39,094 bases of DNA from Prevotella sp. (GCA_017458195.1 JAFTGI010000236.1:1-39094); one strand, 5' to 3'. Positions 1 through 10,230 are shown, counted from the stretch's first letter. The notes: generated by a model not told the origin, from the sequence alone. Program-made: numbers and translations.

Positions 1-479
1 AGATAGACAAACGTCAGCTTGTCATAAAAGACATGCTTGTCCTCGGTGTCCATCAGCTTCACCTCGTGATGGAAACACTCGTCGCTATACTCATCGTCGG
101 GGAAAACAAAATTCAGGATGCCGACCGTGTAGATGCTCTTCAGCTGGAAGTTCCATTCGCCGCGAGGTGCCTGCTCACGTATGGGGAACGTAGCATAGAA
201 GATGGAGCGGTCCTTGAAATAGTCCTGCTCGGCCTTCTGCATCTCCACAATGAACTTCTCGCCCTTCTCGTTCTCGCAGTAGACGTCGAAGATGGCCTTC
301 CTGTTCAGGTAGCCGTCGCCGAAGTGCTCGCTGTTGAGATACTGAACGTCGCGGATCACCTCCTGGCCGCTGAACAGTGAATTCAGAAAACTGATGAGCA
401 AGTCCTTGTTCATCTCGGTGCCGAACAGCTTCTTGAAGCCGAAGTCGGTGTATGGGTTGATATATCTTTCCTGTAGCAT
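1..479 (-). CDS. PD-(D/E)XK nuclease family transposase / Rpn-like protein (3' end cut by window edge)
   Basis: About 159 N-terminal residues are visible; the gene runs off the left edge. The start at 479 gives MLQERYINPYTDFGFKKLFG, the hallmark opening of the Bacteroidetes PD-(D/E)XK transposase/Rpn family. It is followed by IFDVYCENEKGEKFIVEMQ, where the Asp of IFD and the E-x-Q of VEMQ fit the nuclease core. Family members are recombination-promoting nucleases, usually about 290-310 aa, often present in many copies per genome. A -7 box (TATCTTTG on the minus strand, 510-517) lies about 30 bp upstream. The family call is secure; whether this copy is active cannot be judged because the C-terminus is missing. 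Confidence 0.85.
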   Translation of the reverse strand, partial: MLQERYINPYTDFGFKKLFGTEMNKDLLISFLNSLFSGQEVIRDVQYLNSEHFGDGYLNRKAIFDVYCENEKGEKFIVEMQKAEQDYFKDRSIFYATFPIREQAPRGEWNFQLKSIYTVGILNFVFPDDEYSDECFHHEVKLMDTEDKHVFYDKLTFVY

Positions 480-509
480 GGTTGAGCGATGGATTGGTTC
501 TCCCGACTG

Positions 510-541
510 CAAAGATACGACTTTTCGCCGAAACAGCCAAG
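510..541 (-). promoter_or_regulatory. Bacteroidetes-type promoter for the PD-(D/E)XK gene
   Basis: On the minus strand TATCTTTG (510-517) matches the -7 consensus TAnnTTTG. A TTG at 538-540 lies 20 bp upstream as a weak -33 element. The gene starts at 479. Confidence 0.5.
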
Positions 542-546
542 AAATT

Positions 547-573
547 GCGCCACTAATTCTTTATTAGCGGCGC
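547..573 (-). terminator. Stem-loop downstream of the BspA-like gene
   Basis: GCGCC-A-CTAAT pairs with ATTAG-C-GGCGC around a short T-rich loop, 9 bp past the stop codon at 582. Only a short T tract follows, so termination strength is uncertain. Confidence 0.5.
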
Positions 574-581
574 ACTCTCCG

Positions 582-2740
582 TCACTTCTTGAGGATGACG
601 TCGACAATCTTTGTCACGTCGCTGATTGTCACCTGGCCGTCGCCGTTGACGTCGTAGCCGCTGCCGGTGGCGCCGTCGTCGGAGGCCTCGACGATGCCGC
701 CGCGGAAGGTCTGCTCGGTCCAGCCGGCGTTGATGTAGAGCTGGCGTTTGCCCTTAGGCACGGTCAGCACGCAGCCCTCACCGATGTCCTCAAAGGCGGG
801 GTCGCTGTAGCCCCGCTCCTCGCTGGGCATCTCCGGCGGGTTGGTGGCCCTGACGACGACTGAGGTCAGGTTGGCGCAATCCGCGAAGGCATTGTCGCCG
901 ATCTCCTCGACCGAAGCCGGAATCTCGATGCTCATCAGCCCTTCCAGCCCGTAGAAGGCCCTCGCGCCGATTTTTCTCACCGTCTCGGGGATGGTCGTCG
1001 TTTTGCAGCCGGCCACAAGCTCTCTGTTGCTCCTCTTGATGATGGCGTTGCATCCCTCGGGCGATTCGTAGTTAGGATTGCGTGAGTCGACGCTGATGGT
1101 CGTCAGCGCTTGGGCGCTGCTCACGATGCCTTCGCCGATCGTCTTGACCGTCTTGGGGATGAACAGCGCCTGCAGACCAGAGCCCTGGAAGGCTCCGTCT
1201 TTGATGGTCTCCAGCCCTTCGTGCAGGTAGATCTGAGTCAGTGCCTTGCACTCGTAAAACGCCTGATTGCCAATCGATATCAGCGTGCGGGGCAGGGTGA
1301 TCGACTTCAGGGAGCCGCATTCCAGGAAGGCCTGACCGTCGAGCGCCGTCAGACCGGTGAAGAACTGCAGCTCGTCGAACGACACAATGGGCGTAGAGTC
1401 GAAAGCCCGCCTCCCGTTCACTTTCAGGGTGCTCACCGTCTGCGCCTTGGTGAACGACAGCGCGCCGGCACCGTCGGCCCAGCTGTTGAGGCAGATCTCC
1501 TTAGTGATGTTGTCGGCAAAGACGATGTTGCCCGTGGCCACCTGCACCTCGCTGCCAATGGGATAATAGTCGATGGTGATGCTGCACTCGCTGTCCTCCA
1601 CGACGGCTACCGTGGCGTAGTCGTAACCGCTGTTGCTGGTGTCCAAGTCAAGTTCGCGCCTCCCTGAGGCCCCGTTGTAAGTGACTTTACAGGTATAGGC
1701 ACTCTTGTCGTAGGTCACTTTGACCGTCAAGTTCGAGAGGAAGCTCAAACCAGCGATGTCCATGACATAGGAAGTGATGTCTGTGCTGCTTTCGGGGGCA
1801 ATGTTAGTCGTTGTTCGTCCGTAATTATTTGAACTCAAGGCACCGAACTCCACGGCGCCGGGGCCATTGTTCGCGACGTGCACCGTGATGGGATCATCCA
1901 CAAAGATAACTTCAAACGTGGTGTTGTCCCTGTCCGGATAGATCGACGTCACGGCGAAATTATACTGTGTCATGCCGTCTTTCGGTGAATAGCCGGAACG
2001 GAAGACATAACTGCTGCTCTCGGAATCGGTCTTACGGATGATAGCTGTCTTGCCGGTGGGGCAGAACGCGTAAACTTTATAGGTTGACTGCTGATCAGAT
2101 TCATACTTGAAATGAATGGTTCCGCCGGACGTGTTGATAAACTGGCTGACGCCCATGTTGTCAAGCTGCACCATGCCGCCCCCCTTGCTCGTGATGGTCG
2201 CGTCGAAATAGTAAAAACCAGTCACGTAGCCCACATCATTGCTGAATTTGACATACGCCATCGTGGCATTGCGTGCAATCACCTTCGGCTCGTAGCCCGA
2301 CGAGTACTTCGTGTAGCTCTTGATGTCCTCGCCGTAATACTTGATTGTGTAACCGCCAGAAACATTGAAGCTTGTGTTGAACTCCACATTGTCGGCCTTG
2401 ACATACAGGTCCAGGGACTTATTGATGGCGCTGCTCTCGAAATAGCCGATATACTCGGTGTTGTCAGAAACATAGATGTCAAGGCTGACGCTTGTCTTCA
2501 AATAATAGATGCCCTTGACAGGTACGCGGTTGATGACGTTCGGGATGTGCAGCGCCACGCGGTTCGTGCTGCTGTTCACCGAGTCGGCCCATGTCCCGGC
2601 CGTGGTGTGGTAGACGTAGTAAGCATTACCTTCCTCGACGTAGTCAATGCCCTGGTAATTCACCGTCTCCTGCGCAGCCGAAGTGGCAGGCAGAAGCACT
2701 AATGCCAAAAGCGGGCCAGAAGAAATCTTAGTTTTTTCAT
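582..2740 (-). CDS. BspA-like leucine-rich-repeat secreted protein with C-terminal dockerin-like repeat (apparent frameshift in signal peptide)
   Basis: The open frame extends from 582 past 2740, but the natural start is the ATG at 2740, which lies in another frame: ATG, six A, then CTAAG. As written it reads MKKLRFLLARFWH and stops. With one more A it reads MKKTKISSGPLLALVLLPAT and joins the long frame through TSAAQ, a good signal peptide, giving about 719 aa. Residues about 455-630 are BspA/LRR_5 repeats (units such as LTQIYLHEGLETIKDGAFQG and LMSIEIPASVEEIGDNAFAD). The C-terminus (695-719) holds one dockerin-type calcium loop, DVNGDGQVTISDV. The N-terminal 430 residues are not recognised. 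Such proteins are usually surface adhesins. A TATCTTTG -7 box lies about 35 bp upstream. If the sequence is correct the gene is off or needs slippage. Confidence 0.75.
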
Positions 2741-2942
2741 AATTTATAGTTTTTTGTTTACTGATACCTTTCCGCAAAGATACGAAAAAAGTGTGAATGG
2801 CGGTCTGCTTTTCAGAAGAAAATGACCCTCCGGCAGTCATTTTGTAAAATGTAGACAAACTTTTGACGAGAATAGACAAAACAGAGTCACCGGCTAAAGA
2901 TAAGTGAATGTGAAACTTAAGGAAAGATTTATGCCAAAACTT

Positions 2943-2973
2943 TTTGTACTTTCAATTATTAGTTGTAACTTTG
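2943..2973 (+). promoter_or_regulatory. Promoter of the BIG2/dockerin gene
   Basis: TTTG (2943-2946) and TAACTTTG (2966-2973) are separated by exactly 19 bp, a full match to the Bacteroidetes housekeeping consensus. The gene's ATG at 3007 follows after an A-rich leader. Confidence 0.8.
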
Positions 2974-3006
2974 CATCACGATAAACAATTTAATAACAAA
3001 TCAACT

Positions 3007-6000
3007 ATGATCAAACAATTACGACATTTATGCACGCTCCTCCTCCTGGCAGTGGCGAGCGTGGCGTGGGGAGACAGGTACGAGCTACTGACATCTATTA
3101 GCGATATAGATGAGTCGGCCCAGTACGTCCTCGGTATTGATGGGACTGGATTCCATTACGAAGGAACTTCCTCATGGGGAAAGACGGCGCTGCCTTCTGC
3201 CCAGACTCCTATTTACTACACCTTGACAAAGGCCTCTGATGGCAATTCTTTTACGGCAAAGGCTGAAATATCTGGGAAAACATATTATTTGCAAGTTCCT
3301 ACTAGCAGCAATACGTTTAGTATGGCAGAGGATAGTGGAACGAATACAGATATTATTATTGGAACCACTCAAGTTAATGAAACCAATTACGCTGTAGCCA
3401 ATAAGACAACGACCACCCGCCATCTCCGCATTAACGGAACAAGTGGCTTGCGTTCTTACGCTGGAACAACCGGCGATATGGCTTTCTTCTATAAGGTCGT
3501 GAAGACTACAACCCCGGAAATTACTTTTGAAACAACTTCAAAGACCATCGCAATAGGTGAGACTTTTACCCAAACTGCAACGACCTTAAATGCCGAAGGA
3601 TATACTGTTACTTATTCTTCGTCAAATGAAAGTGTGGCAACAGTTGATGCCTCTACTGGCAAGGTAAATGGATTGGCTGCAGGAACAGATACGATAACTG
3701 CCAAAGTAACCGTTGACGGGACAGATTATACGGGCAGCTATGAAATTACAGTTATTGAAGTTGTCAGCGGACTTTTTGATTTTACATTGAACTATGGTTA
3801 TGGTTCCGGGCTTTCTATTAATGCAGATGGAAGCTACATAACAGATGATCATACTTGGACTGCAGGCGACGTAACACTTGTCACAAGTGGTAAGTATCGT
3901 TGGTGGTCTGATGGGACTCTCCGCGTTTTCACTCCAGATGAAGGGGAAACAACAACCCTGACATTATCGGTTCCTGATGGCAAGGTTATCACCCAGATTG
4001 TAATTACCGGCGGTAATGATTATAAGACATTAGTTCCTGATGGTGGCACTTATGCTGATGGAACATGGACAGGTTCTGCTCAAACAGTTGTGTTCAGTCG
4101 TGGTTCTGCAAATGCACAAGTCAAAACCATCACTGTCACTTATGGTGAAGGCACCGCCAAAGCTAATGCAGAGCTTAGCTTCTCTGAAACAACCTTCACG
4201 GCAGAGTTGGGTGGCACAAACGTGTTCCCGACACTCTCTAACCCCCATGAGCTTTCGGTGAGCTACAGCAGCAGCGACGAAACAGTGGCCAAGATTGACG
4301 CTAACGGAGCTGTCACCTTGGTTGCAGCGGGAACCACAACGATTACGGCCTCTTTTGAAGGAAATGATGACTATAATGCCGATGAGGCATCTTACACGCT
4401 GACGGTTGTTGACCCCAATGCTCCGGGTGCCACTGCTGAAAACCCGTACACTGTTGCTCAGGCACGCGCTGCCATTGATTCAGGAACGGGCGTGACGGGT
4501 GTTTATGCCAAGGGCATCGTTTCCAAGATTGTTACAGCCTACAGCAAACAGTACGGAAACATTTCTTATAACATCTCTGAAGACGGGTCTGAGACCGCTG
4601 ACCAGCTTCAAGCCTACCGCGGTATGAGCTACAATGGTGAAAAGTTCACCAGTGACGACGACATCAAAGTTGGCGACAAGGTGGTTATTTATGGCAATCT
4701 GATAAAATATAACTCGACTTATGAGTTTGACGCCAACAACCAACTCGTTTCCCTTGAGCGTGACGTAGAAAAGGAAAGTGCAGGCATTTCATATTCTGAA
4801 TCGACATTCACGACGATACTTGGTCAAGATGGTGAATTCCCCACTTTGGACAATCCTAACGGACTTGACGTGACCTATTCTTCTTCAAATGAGGACGTTG
4901 CAACAATTAATGAAAATGGTATCGTCACATTGGTTACCGCTGGAACGACGACGATTAAGGCAACAACGGAAGAATCGGACAAGTATTATGCCGGCGTGGC
5001 CAGCTATACGCTCACCGTGGAAGATCCGGCGTTGGTGAGCAATGTGATTGACTTACGCGGTAAGACTGAGCCTCTCATTTTCGAAGCACCACTGAACGGC
5101 TTTATCAAAGGCAGTGGCTATAACAACTATGAGTCTGTTTCATTGACTGGTAAAGACGGCGTGGAGTATAAAGGCTGGTCAGCTACGGATGTGATGACTG
5201 GAAACCAAAATTGCCTGCAACTCAAAGCTTCTACTGGTAAGCTTGTATCACCAAACGTCCTCTCGGATATGGGCGTAAAAATTGAAGTTACAGCTTCTAC
5301 AAATACAGGTGCAATTGTTATCGGTGAGGACACCGAAAACGAAAGCTTCACAACTGCCTTAACAGAAACTAACTTTGAAGTGATTGGTGCAAACAGTAAA
5401 TACGCTATTATTTCGAAAATTGTCATCACCCCGCTGACAGAGGCTCCTAAAGCGAAGCCCGAATTGACGGCAGACGATATGATGCTGAATATTGGCGATG
5501 AAGAATCTCTTTCTGTCGTCACCAACTCTGATGGCTCTCTGACATTTGCCTCAGACGATGAAGAAGTGGCTGTAGTTGTAGAAGAACCTGCAGGATTCAT
5601 CGTAAGGGCCTTGGCAGTCGGAACTGCAACCATCACCGTGAGTGTCGCTGAGACTGATGAGTTTGAGGCTGCTGAGACCACTTTCACCGTCACGGTGAAA
5701 GATCCCAATGCCCTGGAAGCAATGTTTAATTTCGATGAAGACTATGCTACTCTCTTCCCGACATTAGAAGGTGTCTCCAGCAATGATAGTCATGCTGGCG
5801 ACATTACTGAAGCTGTCACTGCTGTGGTTGACAGTATTCATCTTACCGTTTCCGCTGCTGATGAAGGAGTGGAGAGTCCGAATAGAATTTGGACTTCAAG
5901 TCCGCGCCTACGCATGTACAGTGGAACCCTGACTGTTGCTGCACCTGCTGGTTATGCAATTACTGGCCTTGAGTTTAATGACAAGATAAAATGGAATGCA

Positions 6001-6315
6001 GACAATACAGCTGATACCGGAGAGCTCACAAGTACAGGATGGACCGGCGAGGCTCGGTCGATAGTCATAACTATTGCAGGAAATACTCAGTGGAAGTATA
6101 TTAATGTTCTGTATAAGAAGACGACTATCCCCGGTGACGTGACGAAGGACGGCAAGGTGACGGTGGCTGACGTGGAGGCATTGGTGAAGATCCTCCTTGG
6201 CACGGCCACGGAGGTGGATAACTACGACTTGGAGGCTGCTGAGCTGGATGACGTCGAGGGCATCTCGATTGCTGACCTGACCAAGCTGGTGGAGATGCTG
6301 CTCCCGGAGAACTAA
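3007..6315 (+). CDS. Large secreted protein with four BIG2-type Ig-like domains and C-terminal dockerin
   Basis: The ATG at 3007 is chosen over an upstream in-frame start at 2944 because it opens a signal peptide (MIKQLRHLCTLLLLAVASVA) and lies after the promoter. The 1102-aa product has BIG2-like domains at about 168-248, 385-468, 590-672 and 816-898, each with a YSSSxExVAxI/V core and a GTxTITA end. A domain at about 478-588 starting NPYTVAQARAAIDS resembles the OB-like DUF6359 module. Two beta-sandwich-like stretches lie at about 680-810 and 902-1037. A two-repeat dockerin ends the protein (1041-1101: GDVTKDGKVTVADV and a degenerate second loop). It is probably a surface adhesin or scaffold-associated protein. 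Base composition is clearly more AT-rich than its neighbours, suggesting acquisition or domain shuffling. No catalytic domain is recognised. Confidence 0.85.
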   Translation: MIKQLRHLCTLLLLAVASVAWGDRYELLTSISDIDESAQYVLGIDGTGFHYEGTSSWGKTALPSAQTPIYYTLTKASDGNSFTAKAEISGKTYYLQVPTSSNTFSMAEDSGTNTDIIIGTTQVNETNYAVANKTTTTRHLRINGTSGLRSYAGTTGDMAFFYKVVKTTTPEITFETTSKTIAIGETFTQTATTLNAEGYTVTYSSSNESVATVDASTGKVNGLAAGTDTITAKVTVDGTDYTGSYEITVIEVVSGLFDFTLNYGYGSGLSINADGSYITDDHTWTAGDVTLVTSGKYRWWSDGTLRVFTPDEGETTTLTLSVPDGKVITQIVITGGNDYKTLVPDGGTYADGTWTGSAQTVVFSRGSANAQVKTITVTYGEGTAKANAELSFSETTFTAELGGTNVFPTLSNPHELSVSYSSSDETVAKIDANGAVTLVAAGTTTITASFEGNDDYNADEASYTLTVVDPNAPGATAENPYTVAQARAAIDSGTGVTGVYAKGIVSKIVTAYSKQYGNISYNISEDGSETADQLQAYRGMSYNGEKFTSDDDIKVGDKVVIYGNLIKYNSTYEFDANNQLVSLERDVEKESAGISYSESTFTTILGQDGEFPTLDNPNGLDVTYSSSNEDVATINENGIVTLVTAGTTTIKATTEESDKYYAGVASYTLTVEDPALVSNVIDLRGKTEPLIFEAPLNGFIKGSGYNNYESVSLTGKDGVEYKGWSATDVMTGNQNCLQLKASTGKLVSPNVLSDMGVKIEVTASTNTGAIVIGEDTENESFTTALTETNFEVIGANSKYAIISKIVITPLTEAPKAKPELTADDMMLNIGDEESLSVVTNSDGSLTFASDDEEVAVVVEEPAGFIVRALAVGTATITVSVAETDEFEAAETTFTVTVKDPNALEAMFNFDEDYATLFPTLEGVSSNDSHAGDITEAVTAVVDSIHLTVSAADEGVESPNRIWTSSPRLRMYSGTLTVAAPAGYAITGLEFNDKIKWNADNTADTGELTSTGWTGEARSIVITIAGNTQWKYINVLYKKTTIPGDVTKDGKVTVADVEALVKILLGTATEVDNYDLEAAELDDVEGISIADLTKLVEMLLPEN

Positions 6316-6344
6316 GCGCCTGAATTAGAGCCAACTGAAACAAG

Positions 6345-6415
6345 AACCTTCAGAAATCCGGCACCAATCCCGATTGGATGGACGAAGGCGGATTTCTGAA
6401 GGTTTTTGTTTTTCG
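6345..6415 (+). terminator. Rho-independent terminator after the BIG2/dockerin gene
   Basis: A perfect 16-bp stem (6345-6360 with 6389-6404; CTTCAGAAATCCG with CGGATTTCTGAAG) encloses a smaller CCAAT/ATTGG hairpin and is followed by a T-rich tail (TTTTTGTTTTT). Confidence 0.85.
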
Positions 6416-6434
6416 CTTTTTTAGTGGTAAAAAC

Positions 6435-6465
6435 TTGGAACTTTAAACTATTCTTTTTATCTTTG
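6435..6465 (+). promoter_or_regulatory. Promoter of the 6.5-12.7 kb secreted-protein operon
   Basis: TTGG (6435-6438) lies 19 bp upstream of TATCTTTG (6458-6465), a good -7 match. The first gene starts at 6539, leaving a leader of about 65 nt. Confidence 0.65.
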
Positions 6466-6538
6466 TACCCAGAAATCAATAATCGGAAGAATTATGACGA
6501 CATAGGAAACATTTGCATCGGTAAACTGAAATAGATTT

Positions 6539-7006
6539 ATGAGGAAATATTTATTGTGCATTCTTGGGGTCGTGGGCGCCTTGACAGCCGGTGCCCAGCA
6601 GGACTGTCTCGTCGTCTGGCAGAAGGACGGGACGAAGGTGCTGTTCGCGCTGTCAGAAGAACCGAAGGTCCTCTATACCGACAGCCTGGTCACAATCGAG
6701 GCCGGCACGACGATAGAGTATGCCTTCCAGTCCATTCGGAAGATGACCTTCGAGACCGAGCCCGTCGAGGCGGTCCGCGAGCCGGCGACAGCATCGGGAC
6801 GGCCCTTTGCCCGCGACGGTCAGACGGTCAGCTTTGAGTCTTCCGACAGCGACCTGCAGGTGAGGATTGTCTCCATGGACGGCGTGGTTGTCAAGGATCT
6901 GTCGGTCAGGCGCGGCGAGCGCTCGCAGTTCTCCTTCCAGCCGTTCCCGGCCGGGGTGTATCTGATAAGCGTCAATGGTGTAACCTATAAAATCATGACA
7001 CGATGA
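6539..7006 (+). CDS. Small secreted protein with T9SS type A-like C-terminal sorting domain
   Basis: 155 aa. Signal peptide MRKYLLCILGVVGALTAGAQ. A central segment (residues about 22-75: VVWQKDGTKVLFALSEEP ... IRKMTFE) resembles a short beta-rich module common in Prevotella exported proteins. The last 60 residues have the layout of a type A sorting domain: VRIVSMDGVVVKDL, an SFQPFPAGVYLISV strand pair and a basic end KIMTR. It is first in a four-gene operon and overlaps the next gene by 4 bp (ATGA), implying translational coupling. It is probably exported by the T9SS, whose regulators PorX and PorW are encoded nearby. No enzymatic role can be assigned. Confidence 0.75.
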   Translation: MRKYLLCILGVVGALTAGAQQDCLVVWQKDGTKVLFALSEEPKVLYTDSLVTIEAGTTIEYAFQSIRKMTFETEPVEAVREPATASGRPFARDGQTVSFESSDSDLQVRIVSMDGVVVKDLSVRRGERSQFSFQPFPAGVYLISVNGVTYKIMTR

Positions 7007-10000
7007 GAAAGCTTCTGTTTGCACTCTCTTTGATCGGCGGATTGCTAAGCGTTCCCGCTGGGCTGATGGCCGACGACGGGCAGAAGAACAGGATCCGCCT
7101 GTTCCTGAGCGACGGCGAACGGCTGGACTTCGATGCTGCCATCGTTGACAGCATCACCACCAGCGCCACCGTCCAGACCGTCTGGTATGCCGACACCTGT
7201 CGCACGATTCCCATTGAGGCCATCGACAGCATCTGGTATATGTCGCCCACGCTCCGTCTGTCCGCTGGCAGCCTGAACTTCGGCAAGGTGGCCGTCGGCA
7301 ATGCCAAGACCGTCAGCGCCTCCCTGACGAATACGGGCGACTATCTGGAGCACTATATGATGCTCGCCGGCGGAGCCTTCCGCGTGAACGGTGCAGCACA
7401 GGACATCGTGCTGCTGCCGGGCCTGTCAGTCGATGTTGAGTTGACCTTTGCTCCCACCGACTCCGTGGCTTACTCCGATGTGCTCAGCATTGCGTCCAGT
7501 GCCTTTGACGGCGGAATGCTGACGGCGATGCTAAGTGGTGAAGGTGTGGGCAGCGAGCTGAACGAAGACGACATGGTGCCGCCCCCTGTTGAGACCACTT
7601 TCGACATCCTGCTGGATGAGGACGAGGCGGTTGAAGACTTCGAAGGCTTCAAGATCGTGAACTTCAACGGCGATTATCCGCTTGACATCCCGGTGATGGC
7701 CCGAAGCATGAGGCGCACGAAGCGTGCCGGCGAAGCGTATAATGTCTGTTCGACCAAAGCCCCCGTCTCGCCGGCCGGCCTGCAGCTCCATTCCTTCGCC
7801 GATGGGCTCGGCAATCCCTACATGTTCACGATCACGCAGCCCGGCGAGAAGGCCGAGATGTCTTTCCAGCAGACGGCCATTGCGCTGCTGATGACTCATC
7901 CCTATCTGACACCAGCCGACGAAGCAGACTATCAGAACACGGTGGCCTTGCTCAAGAAGCTCAAGTCGTTCAGCGCCTTTGTGGAAGGCGTCAGGCAGGA
8001 GTATTACAATGCCAGGAAACACAATCACTCACCCGACTATACGAATGTTAATCCTTCGCCGATCTTCTACGAACTCTACAACATGGTGAAGGACAACAGC
8101 GAGCTGACCCTGAGCGGCGTGTCGCTGAAGGGGCTGAAGGTCACGCCCGAGTCGGCCACGTTAAAGCTGCACAACGACTTCAAGCGCACGATAGCCGTCT
8201 ACGCCAGCCGTGTGAAGATGAACGACAGCAACCTCTTAGTGACGGAGCAGGAGGACATCACGATGACCTACGCCGAGCTCATCGAGAAGATGATCAACTA
8301 TCTCTACAAACTGATTGACAAGGAAGTCAAGCAGGAGAGCAAGTATTTCCGCGAGGAAGACATGCCCCTGCTGGCAGCCATTGAAGAGGCTGTCAAAGAG
8401 TTGGCTGCCCTCGGCAAGGATGACCCGGAATATCAGATGGAACTGCCCATTTGGGTGCCCTACGTCATGGAGTCGGGCAAGTCCGACTACTGGGACATCG
8501 TCTGGGACGCCCGTTGGCTCAATTATTATGCAGGGCTCATTGCCAATGCCTTCGGAACGGGCGACGGCAACTACAAACAGAACTATGAGGAGTCGGTGTT
8601 TGCCAAGGACAGCGAGGAACTGACCTACGACTTCAAGGGCTTTGACAAGATCCAGCTCGACATCTTCGGACTGGGAACGTTCGGCGACCGAACCTGGGAC
8701 TCCTTCACTCCGGCCGAGAAGGGCAAAATCTTTCTGATGCTCGTTTACGGCGGCTACTATGACGTGGTGGATCCAATCGTCAAGCTCATCACGGGTTGCA
8801 AGAAGGCATATAAAGCCTATAATTCCAAAGACTACAACTACGATTTGCGCTATGCCGGCGTATGGCCGGAACTGGGCCTCGTCACTAAGCTTTACCTGGA
8901 ATTCCGGAAAAATCCGAAGAACTGGCGGTCAGCCTACGAGAAGGCCAAGAAGGCCGACCTCAAGGGCATCCTCAAGGATCTGGGCAAGTTTGCCTGGGGC
9001 GAGATGAAGAAGATTCCGTCAGAGCTGGAACAGCCCTACACTGACGAACATAAGTTTACGTATGCCAACCTGATCTACCACATCGCCAAGAACCAGTACG
9101 GCGTGACCAAGACATCCGAAGAATTCAGGGAAAAGTTTAAGTCGTGTGCCAACAGCTTCCTGAAGTGGATCAACGTCGCGTTGGAGACGATAGAGGCCAG
9201 CGAGGCTGTCGTCGACCTGCTCGGAGGCCTCACGGCCGTGGCCAAGTCGGAAGTGAAGCAGACGTTCATGATCGACAGGTTCGACCAGCCGTACATCCTC
9301 GTAAAGGCGCCGACGGAAGTATTCCTGACGCCTGAGGTGACCGCTCATTTCGAATGGGAAGGCCACCGGGGCAATTCCTTCGGCGAGATGGCCTACGTCT
9401 ACGACCTGGAAGTGCTCACCGAGTCGCCGTCGGCCGTCGCGCAGACTGTCATGCTGTGCAACATGGAAGAAACGTCGTGCGACCTGAATCTCGCCACCAT
9501 CCCCAATGCGCGACAGGCATCGAAGATCTTCTTCCGCATCATTGCCCACGAGCCGGGCGTGCCTTCGCACATCTACGTGATGACCGACTTCATACAGTTG
9601 GTGCAGAATGTCAACATATCACAGTTGGAGCCCCCGGAAATGATCGACCTGGGACTGCCCTCCGGCACTCAATGGGCTTTCTGTAATCTCGGCGCCAAAT
9701 CAAGTGTCGACTATGGCAGCTATTACGCCTGGGGCGAGACTGACACCAAGAGCAGCTTTACGTGGAAGAACTATAAGTACAGCGGCAACACGTCCAACTC
9801 GTTGACCAAATACTGCACCAAGAGCAGCTATGGCCGCGTGGACAACAAGACGACACTGGAGCTGGCGGACGACCGCGTGAAGACCGACTACGGCTACTAC
9901 TTCAGCATTCCCACGCGCGAAGACTGGCAGGAGCTGATCGACCACTGCAAGTGGACTAACTTTGGCGACAACTTCATGGTCAGGGGACCCAACGGCAACA

Positions 10001-10230
10001 TCATCGTCCTGCCTTCGGCCGGCTATCAGGACGGGCTCAACACCTACGACGTCGGCAAGGAGGGCTGCTACTGGTCGTCGACCCTCGACGCCGGTAGTCC
10101 CGACGACGCATGGTTCTTGCATGTCAAGAACGGCAAGCCCGAGCTCTACAGCTACTATCGCTGCCAGGGACGGTCGATAAGGCCCGTGCAGCACAAGCCT
10201 AACTTCGCTTCCCCCAGCACAGCCCAATAA
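7003..10230 (+). CDS. Large secreted protein with Ig-like and FISUMP-type C-terminal domain
   Basis: 1075 aa. Signal peptide MRKLLFALSLIGGLLSVPAG. Residues about 25-78 repeat the short beta module of the preceding protein (IRLFLSDGERLDFDAAIVDS ... IDSIWYM). About 80-181 is a HYDIN/DUF1573-type Ig-like domain (LSAGSLNFGKVAVGNAKTVS). About 185-800 is a long segment not recognised. About 800-875 looks FnIII-like. About 880-1065 is a FISUMP-type domain (IDLGLPSGTQWAFCNLGA, YYAWGET, DNKTTLELADD, FSIPTREDW, GCYWSS, GRSIRPVQ) with the formylglycine-generating-enzyme/C-type-lectin-like fold. Such domains terminate many Bacteroidetes surface proteins and may bind ligands. Coupled by ATGA overlap to the gene upstream; the next gene follows after 29 bp. 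Function unknown. Confidence 0.8.
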   Translation: MRKLLFALSLIGGLLSVPAGLMADDGQKNRIRLFLSDGERLDFDAAIVDSITTSATVQTVWYADTCRTIPIEAIDSIWYMSPTLRLSAGSLNFGKVAVGNAKTVSASLTNTGDYLEHYMMLAGGAFRVNGAAQDIVLLPGLSVDVELTFAPTDSVAYSDVLSIASSAFDGGMLTAMLSGEGVGSELNEDDMVPPPVETTFDILLDEDEAVEDFEGFKIVNFNGDYPLDIPVMARSMRRTKRAGEAYNVCSTKAPVSPAGLQLHSFADGLGNPYMFTITQPGEKAEMSFQQTAIALLMTHPYLTPADEADYQNTVALLKKLKSFSAFVEGVRQEYYNARKHNHSPDYTNVNPSPIFYELYNMVKDNSELTLSGVSLKGLKVTPESATLKLHNDFKRTIAVYASRVKMNDSNLLVTEQEDITMTYAELIEKMINYLYKLIDKEVKQESKYFREEDMPLLAAIEEAVKELAALGKDDPEYQMELPIWVPYVMESGKSDYWDIVWDARWLNYYAGLIANAFGTGDGNYKQNYEESVFAKDSEELTYDFKGFDKIQLDIFGLGTFGDRTWDSFTPAEKGKIFLMLVYGGYYDVVDPIVKLITGCKKAYKAYNSKDYNYDLRYAGVWPELGLVTKLYLEFRKNPKNWRSAYEKAKKADLKGILKDLGKFAWGEMKKIPSELEQPYTDEHKFTYANLIYHIAKNQYGVTKTSEEFREKFKSCANSFLKWINVALETIEASEAVVDLLGGLTAVAKSEVKQTFMIDRFDQPYILVKAPTEVFLTPEVTAHFEWEGHRGNSFGEMAYVYDLEVLTESPSAVAQTVMLCNMEETSCDLNLATIPNARQASKIFFRIIAHEPGVPSHIYVMTDFIQLVQNVNISQLEPPEMIDLGLPSGTQWAFCNLGAKSSVDYGSYYAWGETDTKSSFTWKNYKYSGNTSNSLTKYCTKSSYGRVDNKTTLELADDRVKTDYGYYFSIPTREDWQELIDHCKWTNFGDNFMVRGPNGNIIVLPSAGYQDGLNTYDVGKEGCYWSSTLDAGSPDDAWFLHVKNGKPELYSYYRCQGRSIRPVQHKPNFASPSTAQ

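Noticed and set aside
9640..10200. FISUMP domain as the variable protein of a diversity-generating retroelement
   Set aside because: The fold is related to known variable proteins, but no reverse transcriptase, template repeat or adenine-biased copy is present in the window.
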